31,691 nucleotides of DNA, from the NCBI GenBank assembly GCA_004431415.1, contig QPMI01000552.1, positions 1 to 31,691 on the forward strand. Direction: 5' to 3'. Shown here in pieces: positions 1 through 10,142 of this stretch (within the stretch, counting starts at the first letter, position 1; every line of letters begins with the position of its first letter). The position numbers and the translations under genes were made by a program. Source of the stretch: Cyanophora paradoxa. Lineage: Eukaryota > Glaucocystophyceae > Cyanophorales > Cyanophoraceae. The notes beneath the pieces were generated by a model. That model was not told the DNA's origin. It searched no databases and saw only the letters and a list, made by a program, of their open reading frames with translations.

Positions 1-2
1 GA

Positions 3-994
3 CGCGGGCGGCCCCCCGATGACGTCGACGCCGGCCCGCCCGGCCCGCCCCCCGACCCGAAGCGGGGTACCCTCCTCTCCTTCTTCTCGCGGGCCCGCCC
101 CGCCCCCGCCTCTTCGTCCTCCTCTTCGCCCACCGCCGCCTCCGCGCCCCGGGCTGTCCCCTCCCCCTCCTCCTCCTCCTCGTCCTCCGCGCCGCCGGCC
201 GGGGCCGGAGCCTCGGCCTCGTCCCGGCTCGCCGGCATCTGGAGGGCGTTCCTGGGCCCCCGGCCGCCCGCCAGCGGCCCCGGGAGGCCCGAAAGGCCCG
301 GGAGGGGTACCGCGCCCGTCATCGACCTCGATGCGGCCGTCGTGGACCTGGAGGGGGACGACGGCGAGGGGGTACAGGAGCCGGAGCCGGAGGGGGACGA
401 GGGGGGGATGGAGGTGGACGGGGGGGAGGAATCGGAGGAGGGGTTCGACCGGGAGGCCTTCATCGCCTCTCAGTTCCAGGTACCCCCCGTGCACCGAAGA
501 TCCCGTACCCCTCCCGCTGAGCGCGCGCCCTCGAAGGTCCGCGAGCTGGCTCCCGATCCTGAGGAGGAGGGGGAGGAGGAGGAGGGGGGGGAGGAGGAGG
601 GGGAGGCGGGGCGGCTCTGGGACGAGGAGTGGGAGGGGGCCGAGGCCGAAGGAAACGCGGCGGCGGCGGCCGAGGGCGGAGGGGGCGAGTCGCCGCCTCG
701 GACGGGTGTGGGGCAGGCGCCGCCCTCGCCCCCGCGGCCCGGCCCCTCGCCGCCGCCTCCGCCGCCCCGCGCCGGCCCCGCCGCCCCGCCGCTGTCATCG
801 ACCTGACGGCCTCCCCGGGGCCCCCGCCCCCGCCCGGCGCCCGCGGGCGGAAGCGGCCGGCAGCCATGGCGGACCCGCCTCCGCGGGCCGCGGGGGATAT
901 CGATGCGGATGCGGAGCGGGAGCGGGGGGGGGCCGGGGCGCCCCGGCAGCGGGCCATCACCTCGTTCTTCACCCCGGGGCCCTTCGCGCCTTAG
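3..994 (+). CDS. C-terminal part of a SIM- and PIP-box-containing nuclear protein (host)
   Basis: The frame is open from base 3 without a start codon, so the gene enters from the left. It is low-complexity and acidic (Ser/Pro/Glu/Gly runs) with short interaction motifs: RGTLLSFF at 63-86 (a degenerate PCNA-interacting box lacking the Gln), VIDLD (318-332) and VVDLEGDD (from 339), then, in frame +2 relative to the start, VIDLT (794-808) and a near-terminal QRAITSFF (947-970), which fits the PIP-box consensus Q-x-x-h-x-x-F-F. The stop is at 992-994. V-I-D-L followed by acid or Thr is the usual SUMO-interacting motif. The frame changes between about 480 and 790; CAG|GTA at 477-482 could be a splice donor, or an indel may be responsible. 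Inferred role: a PCNA/SUMO-linked chromatin or repair factor, family unrecognised. Motifs are seen directly; function is inferred. Confidence 0.5.
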
Positions 995-1378
995 CCGCCG
1001 GGCCGAACCGTACCGCAGCCGCTTCCGAGCCTAAATTGTTACGGGCCTATAGCTAATACCTGTCCCAGCAATGATCTATAGTGCTAGCCCGTGTCCCAGG
1101 CGCACCGGTAGGCAGAACGCAAGCAGGCAGCTGCAGTGATGATAGTATTAGCGTGTACCCAGACTGAATTTATTTCGAACCAGCCCAACAACGGGTACGG
1201 CATAATTCTGACCATATGACCTAAGAAACGAATAATATTCAATATTATCACGACGGTTAAATTAAAGGCGGGGAAGAATATCGACAAGGTAATTATATAT
1301 TACGACTATAATTACGACTGGTTAAGGCCTCGAGTGGCGACAAGAGAAAGGAGAGGGCGAAGGACAGGAAGCCTGGAC
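995..1378. other. intergenic, no gene seen
   Basis: Composition drops from strongly GC-rich to balanced. Short ORFs here lack recognisable motifs. It separates the ends of two convergent host genes and presumably holds their 3' untranslated regions and terminators. Confidence 0.4.
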
Positions 1379-3250
1379 TCAGATTTTACAGAACGCAGCC
1401 GAAACTCTGGCGCCTGGCCAGGCGTCCTGCAACAACTGCTTGACGATCCTGTCGTAGCCTTCTTCCTGAGAGTAGAGACGAACATGAAGTACCGGGGACG
1501 TGAATCTGTTGGCGCACGCGCCCAGTTGCTGCTCACGACATTCGCATGAGCGGCGACACTTCTGGAAATATGAATAGCACGGTTGCCGCATTTATGCCGC
1601 ACCTGCAGCGGTCCGATATGTGCGACGGAGCGAAGGTTGCAGCTCACAGATAGAAACTTGAGCTCTGCGCAGAGATGAATGGCATCCGCTTCCGACGCGG
1701 CGAGAGGCCGCCTGACGTGGAGAGCCAATCCCCGAAGCACATGCTTGCATGCGATGAGGAGACTCGAAGCAGCTTCTGCTTCCACGTGCACGCTGCTGTC
1801 TGCGCAAAACAGTCGGTCCAAGGTTCAGGATCGGGCGTAGAGCGAGCGGTGAGCTCGGGGGCGCACTTCGAGGCGTGCCGGTCGAGTCGCCAAGATCGAG
1901 AGATAGCGAAGATAGCTTCGGGCACCCGGCGATGGCCTTCTCGAGCGCTTGGAAGCGTTCGACGGTGCACGCGTCTTTTTCCACTCGCACGTTCACGGTT
2001 CGTAAGCTGGGCGAACGGAAAGCAGCGAGGTCGGAAGGCTGCAGTTCCGGGCGGCTCAGCTGCGAAGCGCGATGAGTGGACGCGAGAGGGAACGTTTGAA
2101 AGGGCTCACATCCATATCAATCTCTTCGAGAAGAGGGAAACGCGCGATGGCCTGTAGAGCCGCGCTGTTGACGGAAAAGAAACTCCTGAGACGATACAGT
2201 TCACAGCCGACGTGAGCAGCAACAGGTGCGAGAGTTGATGGCGGTGGAGAGCACTCACCGAGTACCTTCGGGACTCAAGGCAAACAACAGCGATCGAAGG
2301 GTACTGCAAGCCGAGCCGTCGCGAATCGGCAAGGGAAGAAAGCGCGCTACTGATCTCAGAAGGTTCTGCATGTTCAATGAAAGAGTGCCAGCAGATAACC
2401 ACGTCGCGCAAAGCGGACAGCGGCGCGAGGGCCGCAATCGCCTCGCATTCGTTCAGGCTGGAAGTGGATTGACTGAAGGTTGGGAGGCTGCGGGCGATGG
2501 CCGCTGCTGCTGCGCCGCCTACGGGAAACGCATTCGGCATGAACTCGAGGAACGAACGCTGCACAAAGGCTCCAGGGACGCTTGCAGGTCCCCGGGAGTC
2601 GCCTTTTGGGCGAGTCCAGCGCCGCGAAGGAAGATAACGCGGCCCTTTTTCCCAATTCGGCGGCGGCTCCAGGCGAATGGCAAGCTTCTCCAGGAAACTA
2701 CGCGCCCCACGCTGCGGCCGAAGGGCTGCAAGCGTGCCGAGGATGAAAGCATGCACTATGCTAGCGCTGTTCAGGGTGCTGATATCTGTTCTACGAAGCA
2801 CAAGTCGACTTCCGTCAGGCTGCGCATGCAGCTGCTGTCCTTGTTGCAGGCCGTGAGCACGGCGCAGGCCGATGCGACGAGACTGTAGTTGCGCAAGCTG
2901 TCCGCGCCCATTCTGGCGGCCAACCGCAAACACAGGCGGGCAGCGCTAGCTGCAGCTGCAGGGAGCTTGATCTTCCCGCTCCGGAGCAGCGACGCAGCTG
3001 CTCGAAGTCCGCGGGGTCATTCGACCGCAGCTCGACTTCCTCCACGCTTGCTCTCGATCACGCTCCTCCAACGCCTGCGCGGCGGCGCGGCGTGAGTCGG
3101 CGCGGGCCATGATCAACGCGCGCATCGGCGAGAGGCCCGGCGACGAACCTGCATACTCCTCGAACCGGCCAGGCGGACGCCACGATAACGACTGCAAAAC
3201 GTGGCGAGGACGCCGTCGGGAAGGTCGAGATGGAACGCAGCGCGCGCTCG
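1379..3250 (-). CDS. leucine-rich-repeat protein (host), reading frame broken by indels
   Basis: Reading the minus strand from about 3250 down to the stop near 1379, coding-like segments alternate between frames. An N-terminal LPDGVLATF segment (about 3225) resembles the start of F-box-like domains, then an Ala/Arg helix (RRAAAQALEERDREQA), then repeated leucine-rich units: LEFMPNAF, IAALAPLSALRDVVI, AIARFPLLEEIDMDV, LRTVNVRVEKD, AIAGCPKLSSLSLDL and LCAELKFLSVSC. The spacing of hydrophobic residues (about 25-30 per unit) fits an LRR solenoid, probably of the cytosolic F-box/LRR or ribonuclease-inhibitor type. The end is the segment finishing VSAAFCKI. At least five frame changes occur, none accompanied by obvious nonsense substitutions. 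The true start is uncertain. It is divergently arranged with the coiled-coil gene to its right. LRR assignment is by eye; F-box is only a possibility. Confidence 0.4.
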
Positions 3251-3445
3251 TCCCGACGTCGTTCGCTGGCGCATCTGCCGTGCTCGTTTTCGCTACACGT
3301 TCCGCGCCATCGTTCGCGTTCGATTCCCGCGCTCTGGCTGGTTGTATTTGCTACTGTACCTCGAATCCTCCGTTGCAACTAGCCGTCTTGAAATTCGATC
3401 GGCACTCAGCGGGCCCGCATGGCGTCGCTGGAGTCCCCTTGAGCT

Positions 3446-5620
3446 GTGCTTGAGCCGCGCCGGCTTGAGCTGTGCGCCCGCTGCGCATTGAACGCGACCC
3501 GCGGCCGCACCACGCCTCTGCGCAAGCGGCAGCGCAGAGAGCAGCTGGAGTTCGGGATACGCAGGAAGCTTGAGCTGGAGGGCCGCATAAGCGTCGCCCG
3601 CGTCGACACGCTCGGCAGGTCCGTGCTGCTAGCCGCTGAAGTCACACGCCGCTGAGTGTGCAGCAGCTGATGCGCTCACTGGAGGAGATTCTGGTATCGC
3701 CAAAGCTCGCAACGAGAGCATGCGCGCAAGCTGGACGACATAACGAACTCGCTGCAGGCGGTGCGCACGCTTCGAGCACAACGCAGGCGCTACCTGCCCG
3801 CATCACGCCTGCTGCGCGCAGATGTCGAAGGATACGCAGCTGAAGCTTCAAAGATCCTCCGTGGAGCACTTCAAGGCTCGCACCCGCCGGCAAAGCTGCC
3901 AATCACTCAATTGTTGCTGACAGGCGACCACGCAGGCGGACTACTTCGCGCGGATGAAGAGCTGGTGGCCGCAGTGGCGCGAGGAGGTCGAGCGACACAA
4001 GGCCGCGCCCGCCGCGGCTCCACGCTATCGTAGCTAAGAGAAGGGGGCGCAGATCCGACAGGTGCACGAGTACGAGACGGAGGCGGCGCGGGCAGAAGCG
4101 CGGCGGCGACTGGCGAGCGTCACTTTCGAGAAGGAACGCGTCCTGGCCGAGACCATCGCGAAGCGGGTGCCGGCCCCGCCCAGCGTATCTTTTGGCCGCC
4201 GCCAACGCCGCCGCAGAAGCAGCAGCTCCAGGCGGTGCAGGAGGCGGAGGGCGAGAAGCCATCGCGCGCGAGGTCGAGCGCAGGCGGCTCGACGAGGATG
4301 GTTCGTCAGCGGATCCTCTCCCTCGCCGCCGCCCGCCGATGCGGCGCAGCGAAGGAGATGGAGCGGGCGCTGGGGGACGCGGCGCGGGAAGAGATGCGCG
4401 CGCGGCGGAGAAGGCGCTCGAGGAGGCCACGAGCACCACCGCGAGCGCATGGGTTCGAATCCCGCGGGCCTCCGCGAGGCTGACGCGCGCCCCGCCGCGG
4501 CGGCAGGCCGGATACAGAGGACCTGAGGCGCTGATGGGCGGACGCGCGACGAGCACGAGCGGCGGGCGAGGCGGACGCGGCGCGCGGTGGCGGCAGGCGG
4601 AGCTCCTGCAGACGGCGGAGGCCGTCCTCCGGTTCGAAGCCCGCGGGCCGCTTCCGCCGGGGCCGACGGGGGCGGCGGCGGCAGGAGGCGACGCGGCGGT
4701 GCGCGGCAGGCGGCGTCGCCGTCGGCGCGGGACTCGCTGGCGCGGGACCTCGCCGCCGCCCGCGCCGAGCTCGGCGACTCGTACAGGGCCGACGAGCCGT
4801 CCGTCGTGCGCGCCGGCGCCCTCAGATGGGCCCTCCGCGTGCCACGGCCCGCAGATGGACCCGACGAGAGCGCGGCGGCCGGCGGGGCGGGCGTGGGCGC
4901 GTGGGCTCGCCGGGCGTGCCGGGCCCGAGCCTGCAGACGCGCGGGCGCGGAGGAGCGGCGCAGGGCCGGCGACCTCGTCGACGCCGAGCGCGACGGTGCG
5001 CGGTTCGGCGGGCGGGCGGGCGCGCCGCCGACGGGGCCGGGGGGGGGGCAGGTGGAGGGCGCGATCGCGCGAAGCGGCGGAGCTGCTGCAGAAGAGCGGG
5101 AGCACAGGCGCTGCTGAAGCGGTGCCGGCGCCCGCCCGCCCCGACGGGCCGGCGCTGAGCGGGGCCCGCGCCGGGGCCGGCAGCTGCGGGAGAGCGAGGA
5201 GCGGGAGGCGAAAGTGCGGCCGGAGCTGAAGGAGCGGGCGGAGCGCGAGGCGCGGATCCGGCAGGAGGCGCGCCGCGGCCTTTCGCCGCGCCCGCCGCTC
5301 TGAGCGCGCAGCAGATGGAGCGCGGCGGGGGTGCGCCGGGAGCCCCGGGCCAGCAGGTGCCGTAACCCCGGCAGCTCCCTCCCTCCTGCCCCCCCGCGCC
5401 GCCGACGGGGGCGGCAGCGCGGCGGGGTCGTGCCGTCGCCGGACGCGCGGCGGCGGCCCCCGCCCGAGCTCCGCGTGGAGGAGTTCGTCGCAGAGGGCCA
5501 CGCGAGCGCGCCGAGGGTGCGCGCCGCGCCGCCGCGGGCGGCGCGGCTGTCTCACGGGGGCGGCGGCGGCAGAGCGGGACCGGCGGGCGGCAGAGGCGGA
5601 TGAGGCGGAGCGCAGGCGGG

Positions 5621-5652
<32 letters not shown>

Positions 5653-6206
5653 AGGCGGAGGGGAGCGGCGGCGGCGGGAGAAGGCGGAGCGGAGGCGGAG
5701 CGGCTGCGGCAGGCGCAGGCGCAGCAGCTCGCGCTCCTCCAGGACCGCCAGCGGAAGCTCCAGGCCCAGGCCCGCCGCCCGCCCGCCGCCCGGCCCGCGC
5801 GGCCCAGCCGGCTGACGGGGCGGCAGCTGGAGGGGAGCGGGAGGCGCAGCGGGCGGCGGCGCGGCAGGTCGAGCACGAGCGGCAGCTCGCGCGCAGCGCG
5901 TCGAGGTCCGCGCCCGGCCGCTCGGGGCCGGGCGGGCGGCGGTCCTCACGATCCGCAGGAGAGCGCCGGCGGGCCGCCGAGCAGGAGCAGCGCCGCCGCG
6001 CGGCGGAGGCGGCCGCCGCGGCCCACAGCTCCGGGTCCGTCTTCCCGATCTCTTCCCGGACTCGCGGTCGCGCCCGCCGCCGGCTTGCTAGCGCTGAGCC
6101 TGCGTCTCCTTCTGGTTCCCTCCTGCGGTCCGCCGGGCTGGGGCCTCCGGCCCTTGTCTTTGGTGCAGAGCCACCGCCTCCCGTTTGCATCCGTTCGATC
6201 TTGTAG
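3446..6206 (+). CDS. long Glu/Arg/Ala-rich coiled-coil protein (host), frame broken by indels
   Basis: Plus-strand segments in changing frames read as charged helix: LEFGIRRKLELEGRISVARV (3548-3607), MRAKLDDITNSLQAVRTL (about 3720-3773), ADYFARMKSWWPQWREEVER (about 3939-3998), HEYETEAARAEARRRLA (from 4065), LKERAEREARIRQEARR (about 5226-5277), LRQAQAQQLALLQDRQRKLQ (about 5704-5763) and ERRRAAEQEQRRRAAEAA (about 5961-6015). The last frame ends PPVCIRSIL and stop at 6204-6206. The total would be about 900 residues. The heptad-like Leu/Ala spacing and E/R density indicate a long coiled coil, as in trichohyalin- or myosin-tail-like proteins; no catalytic domain is recognisable. At least six frame changes break it. 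The minus strand shows only arginine/proline shadows. The start is not determined. Confidence 0.4.
5618..5653 (+). repeat. (GGC)n microsatellite
   Basis: About twelve uninterrupted GGC/CGG units lie inside the coiled-coil gene. In the gene's helical frame they would add a short Ala, Gly or Arg run. Such tracts are also common places for assembly indels. Confidence 0.85.
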
Positions 6207-6780
6207 TTTAGTTCGATCTGGTTCAAATTCTGATCGTAGTGTTGATGCTAGCGTTAGTTTTAGGATTAGTCCTCGTGCTCGACCTGTCGTTCGCCGTCGT
6301 TCGCCTGTCGTTCGGCGCTGGCCGGCTTTGTGATCCCTTTGACTGTCCTTCAATTTTGCCTGCTCTTGATCTGCCCTTATCCGCTTTCTGTGTTCTCTTC
6401 GAGCTGTAGCTCTGTTCTTTGCATCGTCCCCTTCGCCTCACCTCCTCTTTGCCTTGTTGTTTTCTTACCTGTCTGCTTCCTGTCATTTATCTGTCTCACT
6501 TCCGTCTCGTCCGGTAGTCTCATTTCCGAAGTTCCGCATGTTCGTGATGTGGTTTCCTTAGATGTTGATGGTAACTCTAGTTCTTCTTCGAGTCTTTCAT
6601 CCTCTGTAGATCATCTGCATCCTCTGTAGCATGTCGTGTCTTATAGATCTGTCGACGTCTCTGTGTCTTTCTTCTTTTACTAAGTTTATTGTCGGTTTTG
6701 GGCTCTTTGTCTTATCTTTCTTCGTGCTCTTGAACATGTCTTAGTTACTTTGCTTCTGCAAATTCTGTCACAAATTCTGA
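6207..6780 (+). other. pyrimidine-rich gene-free tract downstream of coiled-coil gene
   Basis: The plus strand is markedly C/T-rich (many TCTTC, CTGTC and TTGTC words) with few purine runs and no convincing ORF. The asymmetry begins right after the stop at 6206, so this is most simply a long 3' untranslated region or terminator zone of that gene. Confidence 0.45.
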
Positions 6781-6934
6781 GCCCGGCCTGGGCTGCTGGG
6801 CTCCGGCTCTGGGCAGCCCCCGCAGTGCTGTCGGTTTCACAGTGTCAATTAGATGAATTTAGATCAAACACTGGCACACACAGTGTCACGGCACCGTGCT
6901 GGTGTCTAGATACTACTACCTAGATACTACTTTT
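6781..6934. other. host intergenic DNA, nothing recognised
   Basis: Mixed composition with a doubled TAGATACTAC word (6907-6930). No gene or structured repeat is evident. Confidence 0.3.
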
Positions 6935-6995
6935 GGCGCGTAATTTGGTACCGCGTTAGTTAAAGTGCCCGCGGTACTTAAGTGCTTTACGGTAT
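6935..6995 (+). repeat. copy 1 of a TACCGCGGTA-type dispersed repeat
   Basis: The unit begins GGCGCGTAATTTGGTACCGCG and ends in GCGGTACTTAAGTGCTTTACGGTA. A diverged copy lies in the same orientation at 8206-8265, and partial inverted copies lie at 8074-8110 and 8165-8196. Confidence 0.55.
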
Positions 6996-7045
6996 GATAC
7001 TGTGCGCATGCAGTGTTCACGTGCACGTGGCCGATAAATTGCGGT

Positions 7046-7116
7046 AATTCACCAAAAACCAAAACATTTAACGGTTCAGCCTCTCAAAAACAAGTTTAGT
7101 TTTTTTTTGGTGAATT
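7046..7116. repeat. short inverted repeat (hairpin)
   Basis: AATTCACCAAAAA at 7046-7058 is the exact reverse complement of TTTTTGGTGAATT at 7104-7116, separated by 45 bases. It could be a small element remnant or simply a cruciform-prone site; function unknown. Confidence 0.5.
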
Positions 7117-7624
7117 CGCGGCTATGCATATGTGTGCTGGCACAGTGCTGCATATATATTTATAGTACTAAAAGTTTAGCCCTGCGATTAATATTCGGGC
7201 CGGGTAGCTGCTAAAGTGGTAGTATTGGCGTCAATTTGGCGAAGTATACGTACTTATTATTATTTTGCTGCGCTATAAATCAACTAATTTGACACTACTA
7301 GCCAACTAGTACGGCGGGTCGACCGTCTACGTCTGCTCGCTGAGCCTCGCTCTGGTTCGAATTCCGAAGTTCGCCTTTTTCTGCGCCTTCGAATTCTGAT
7401 TCTGACTCGTCGGCGGTCGAGGGCGAATTGCCGAATCCGCGCTTGTTTTCACCAACCGCTGAAACTCTGCCAACTGCAATACACGAAATACCTTGGAGAA
7501 AAATGAAACAAGAAAAAGAGTTTTTGCATTCGATCGGGAACTTCGGAAGCTCTCCGCGGCCGGCGGGCCGCCGGGCCGGGCCGGCCGCGGGACGGAAATC
7601 CGGCCAGCCGAAAATCGCCGAAAG

Positions 7625-7980
7625 ATCCGAATTTCGGCCGAATTTCGGCAATCTCCATCCGAATTTCGGCCGAAAGAGAATAAAATAATTAATACAATAT
7701 TCGGAATATCGATATTTCGGCCGTTCAAGTGGGGGTTGGGGTTCGCCGCGCGGGGCACGCGGCGGGGGCCGGGGCGGGACTGGCTAACTTCGTCCGTAGG
7801 CACTGCTAGACACACTAGTAGGCCGTCTGTCTTGAATTAAAGGGACTGTGCATGCATGTACATGTTATTACGACTTCCGGAGGCGGGGACATACCGAAAT
7901 TTCGGCCGAATTTCGGCGAATTTCGGCGGGCCGATTTCGAAATTCGGCGCTCCAAAATTCGAATTTCCGAAATTCGGCAA
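7625..7980. repeat. clustered GAATTTCGGCCGAA palindromic repeats
   Basis: The words TTCGGCCGAA, AATTTCGGC and CCGAAATTCGG recur at about 7629-7676 and again at 7893-7980, on both strands. The stretch between them is ordinary GC-rich DNA without a gene. The ORFs that cross it are by-products of the palindromes. Confidence 0.5.
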
Positions 7981-8073
7981 CCCTATCCGGGACCCGATCT
8001 ACTACCGTGTGGCACTAAATTACCGCGGCATAAATTACCGCGTTAGAAACTCCGGCCCAAGGGCCAAGGGTGG

Positions 8074-8110
8074 CCAAAATACCGCGGTACCAAATTACCG
8101 CGTTTTAAAA
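8074..8110 (-). repeat. copy 2 (inverted) of the TACCGCGGTA repeat
   Basis: Reads AATACCGCGGTACCAAATTA followed by CCGCGTTTTAAAA. This is the reverse complement of the start of the copies at 6935 and 8206. Confidence 0.55.
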
Positions 8111-8164
8111 AACTTGAGGCTTGTATCGGGCGGAATCTCAGGGGGTGGGCGACTTCGCAGGAGA

Positions 8165-8196
8165 CAAATACCGCGGTACCAAATTACGCGTTTTAA
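8165..8196 (-). repeat. copy 3 (inverted) of the TACCGCGGTA repeat
   Basis: Nearly identical to copy 2, lying 91 bases further right in the same orientation, with one base missing in the ATTACGCG segment. Confidence 0.55.
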
Positions 8197-8205
8197 CAAA
8201 TTCTC

Positions 8206-8265
8206 GGCGCGGTAATTTGGTACCGCGGTAATTAAGTGGGCGCGGTATTTATGTGTTCTACGGTA
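8206..8265 (+). repeat. copy 4 of the TACCGCGGTA repeat
   Basis: A same-orientation relative of copy 1 that runs through the second half (AATTAAGTGGGCGCGGTA... CTACGGTA). It forms an inverted pair with copy 3, only ten bases away, so the DNA could extrude a hairpin here. Confidence 0.55.
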
Positions 8266-8653
8266 GACAACTCAGCCGCCACTGGCCCGCCAGTGCCCGC
8301 CAGCGGCCCGGCCCCAGCTGCAGCCTGCAGACCGCCGCGCGCGCGGCCCGCGGCCGCCACTGCATGGCCCATTAAATAATATTGTCATTGGCCAGTACTC
8401 GTGGGCTAGAGTTTCAGTTAACGTTTCAGAGTCTGCGGCGCCGGCCTGGCAAAAATAGGGGAATTTCCCGCGGAAATGTCGGACCTCGTGAAAAAAGCCT
8501 AATTTTATGTCGGCCGCGGTCCGTTAGACGGACCGGGACGTCGACGTCAGCCGCACGTGCACCACGGACCACGGTCCACGGACCACGGGCCACGGCCCGC
8601 ACGGTCATGCAGCGACTCAGCGCTATATACCCCGGTACACGCGGGGTGACGCG
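8266..8653. other. host intergenic DNA
   Basis: No gene is seen. It holds a run of related words (CACGGACCACGGTCCACGGACCACG, about 8561-8587) that is nearly self-complementary, and otherwise GC-rich unique sequence. Confidence 0.35.
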
Positions 8654-9096
8654 GTATACTGTCATGTCATTAAGTTAGGCGTCGTTTTAGTTAGAAGTTT
8701 GCCCGCCCTCGAGGCTCGTGATAGACGTTCACAAAGATAGACGAATGAATTACGATAGACGAGGGGGGGACCCCCCCCCTGGCGCGCAGCGCCAGGCGAC
8801 GGGGCTGGCGGGGCTCTACAGCTGCGAAATCGAGGTGCGGAGGGAGCCCAGGCCGCACTCCTGCCACGAGGCGACCCGACGGTCTTGTTGTTGGCGCGAC
8901 CCGCTGCCTGTGCTGCTGTGCTGCTGTGCAGCACGCATGCGCGACGCGTACGTCGACGTCGACGCGCGCCGGCCGGCGCCGGCGCCGCGCGACTAAGTCC
9001 GGGACCAATAGGAAAGGTTTTAGTTAGACGAGTACCCACCCTCGTCTATCCGCGCCTATCATTGTGTACGCCTAACTTTGTGACATGACAGTATAC
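8654..9096. mobile_element. non-autonomous DNA transposon-like (MITE-like) element with 29-bp terminal inverted repeats
   Basis: The left arm 8654-8682 begins GTATACTGTCATGTCA and matches the reverse complement of the right arm 9068-9096 at 27 of 29 positions. The 443-bp body has no credible transposase, so any movement would depend on an enzyme in trans. Further partial inverted similarity (CTCGTCTA/TAGACGAG words) lies just inside the arms. I could not identify a clear target-site duplication, so the superfamily is undetermined. Confidence 0.6.
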
Positions 9097-9574
9097 GTAG
9101 CGCGTTGACTCAGCGAGTCGCCGCCGACTCGCCGGTGACTCGGCGGTGACATCACTGACATTTACATTTTTCGCGCCACGCGTGCATGATAGAACCCAGT
9201 GACCAATGGGGTTCCCCCTAATGGGGCGGTTATAATAATTATACGAATATCCGACAACGTTTAGTTTCATCTATATTCGCCAGACCCTCGCGCTGGCGAA
9301 TATTTGACGCTGGCGAATTAAGCCTCTGTATTGAGAGAGGGGTAGTAGCGGCTGACCCCTCTGCGGAGAAGTCGCGGGGTGGCCCCGGGTGGCGAAATCA
9401 AGACGCTCGCAGATTAATTTTCGCCAGGGGTTTCGGTTTTTGGCGAATTAAAGTGCTGGCGGATATTCGTACGTTTACAGTATCTCCGGAATGATGCGGC
9501 GGAATCCGGATCCTGTGTGTGTGTACTTTGCATATATGATAGAATCGAGTATATACTGTACGCTTGAGCGTCCG

Positions 9575-9610
9575 TCCGGACTCCGGACTCCGGACTCCGG
9601 AGTCCGGACT
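9575..9610 (+). repeat. tandem repeat of CCGGACT
   Basis: About five units of CCGGACT/CCGGAGT run in tandem. The last units switch to the complementary form, so the tract is partly palindromic. Confidence 0.7.
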
Positions 9611-9850
9611 CGGGATTCGGGATTGAGAAATCGATATCCGATGATCGACATGCATCACTGAATCATGGCATGGCCAATTAAAATATTGCGGTACGTGCCC
9701 GACGGTCCGACGGTCGCGCCGCGCGCGCGATCGCGACTCGCGCGCTGCGCATGCATATATGCATGCATATGATGCATGCCAAGCAGCCATGGCCAACCAC
9801 GCGCGCCCGCGGCCGGCGGCCGGCGCCAGGCATTGCGCCAGCGCCTGTTG

Positions 9851-10142
9851 TACCGTGTAACACATAAATACTAGTACTGGACCCACTTAATTAACAGAGT
9901 CCCAAATCATGGAATTAACAAACCGAAAGTTTGACATAGTCTGTTAATTTGGGACTCTGCTAATTCACTGCTGTCAGTCACCTCATACTATCTACCCCCA
10001 AAATTACGGCCTCATACAAGCCTAAATTTGCATGATCTGTTAATTTGGATTCTGTTATTTCGCCAAAGGGAGGCCAGACTCTGAGATTAACCTGTTAATT
10101 AACGGACTGTTAATTTAGTGTTACACCGTTAGTTACACGGTA
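9851..10142. mobile_element. small TA-flanked inverted-repeat element (MITE-like)
   Basis: TACCGTGTAAC at 9851-9861 is the exact reverse complement of GTTACACGGTA at 10132-10142. If the outer TA is the target site, the 9-bp inverted repeat CCGTGTAAC is flanked by TA on both sides, as in Tc1/mariner-type (Stowaway-like) MITEs. Inside, CTGTTAATTT words recur (9941, 10037, 10092, 10107), and CAGAGTCCCAAAT (9895-9907) pairs with 9947-9959. There is no coding capacity. Confidence 0.5.

Noticed and set aside
460-972. 170-codon minus-strand ORF
   Set aside because: Proline/arginine/alanine runs only; it is the antisense shadow of the SIM/PIP protein.
19-1056. 345-codon plus-strand ORF starting at the first ATG
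   Set aside because: Pro/Arg-rich GC-frame artefact; the frame starting at base 3 holds the recognisable motifs.
4448-4475. GGGTTCGAATCCCGC, a tRNA T-loop-like word (a second, GGTTCGAAGCCC, near 4630)
   Set aside because: The flanking bases do not give a five-pair T stem, and no acceptor, D or anticodon arms can be drawn upstream. It lies in a coding-like coiled-coil region.
3903-5949. Long minus-strand ORFs of up to 657 codons
   Set aside because: Arginine/proline/alanine-only composition in very GC-rich DNA; the plus strand encodes a plausible coiled coil there.
7298-7840. Overlapping ORFs on both strands
   Set aside because: They are produced by the TTCGGCCGAA palindromes and lack any conserved-looking segment.
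6936-8265. Possible LTR element bounded by the direct copies of the TACCGCGGTA repeat
   Set aside because: Outer copies are only about 60 bp, have no TG...CA ends, and there is no reverse transcriptase, primer-binding site or polypurine tract between them.
9398-9886. 162-codon minus-strand ORF
   Set aside because: No motif, and it crosses the CCGGACT tandem repeat and a MITE-like end.
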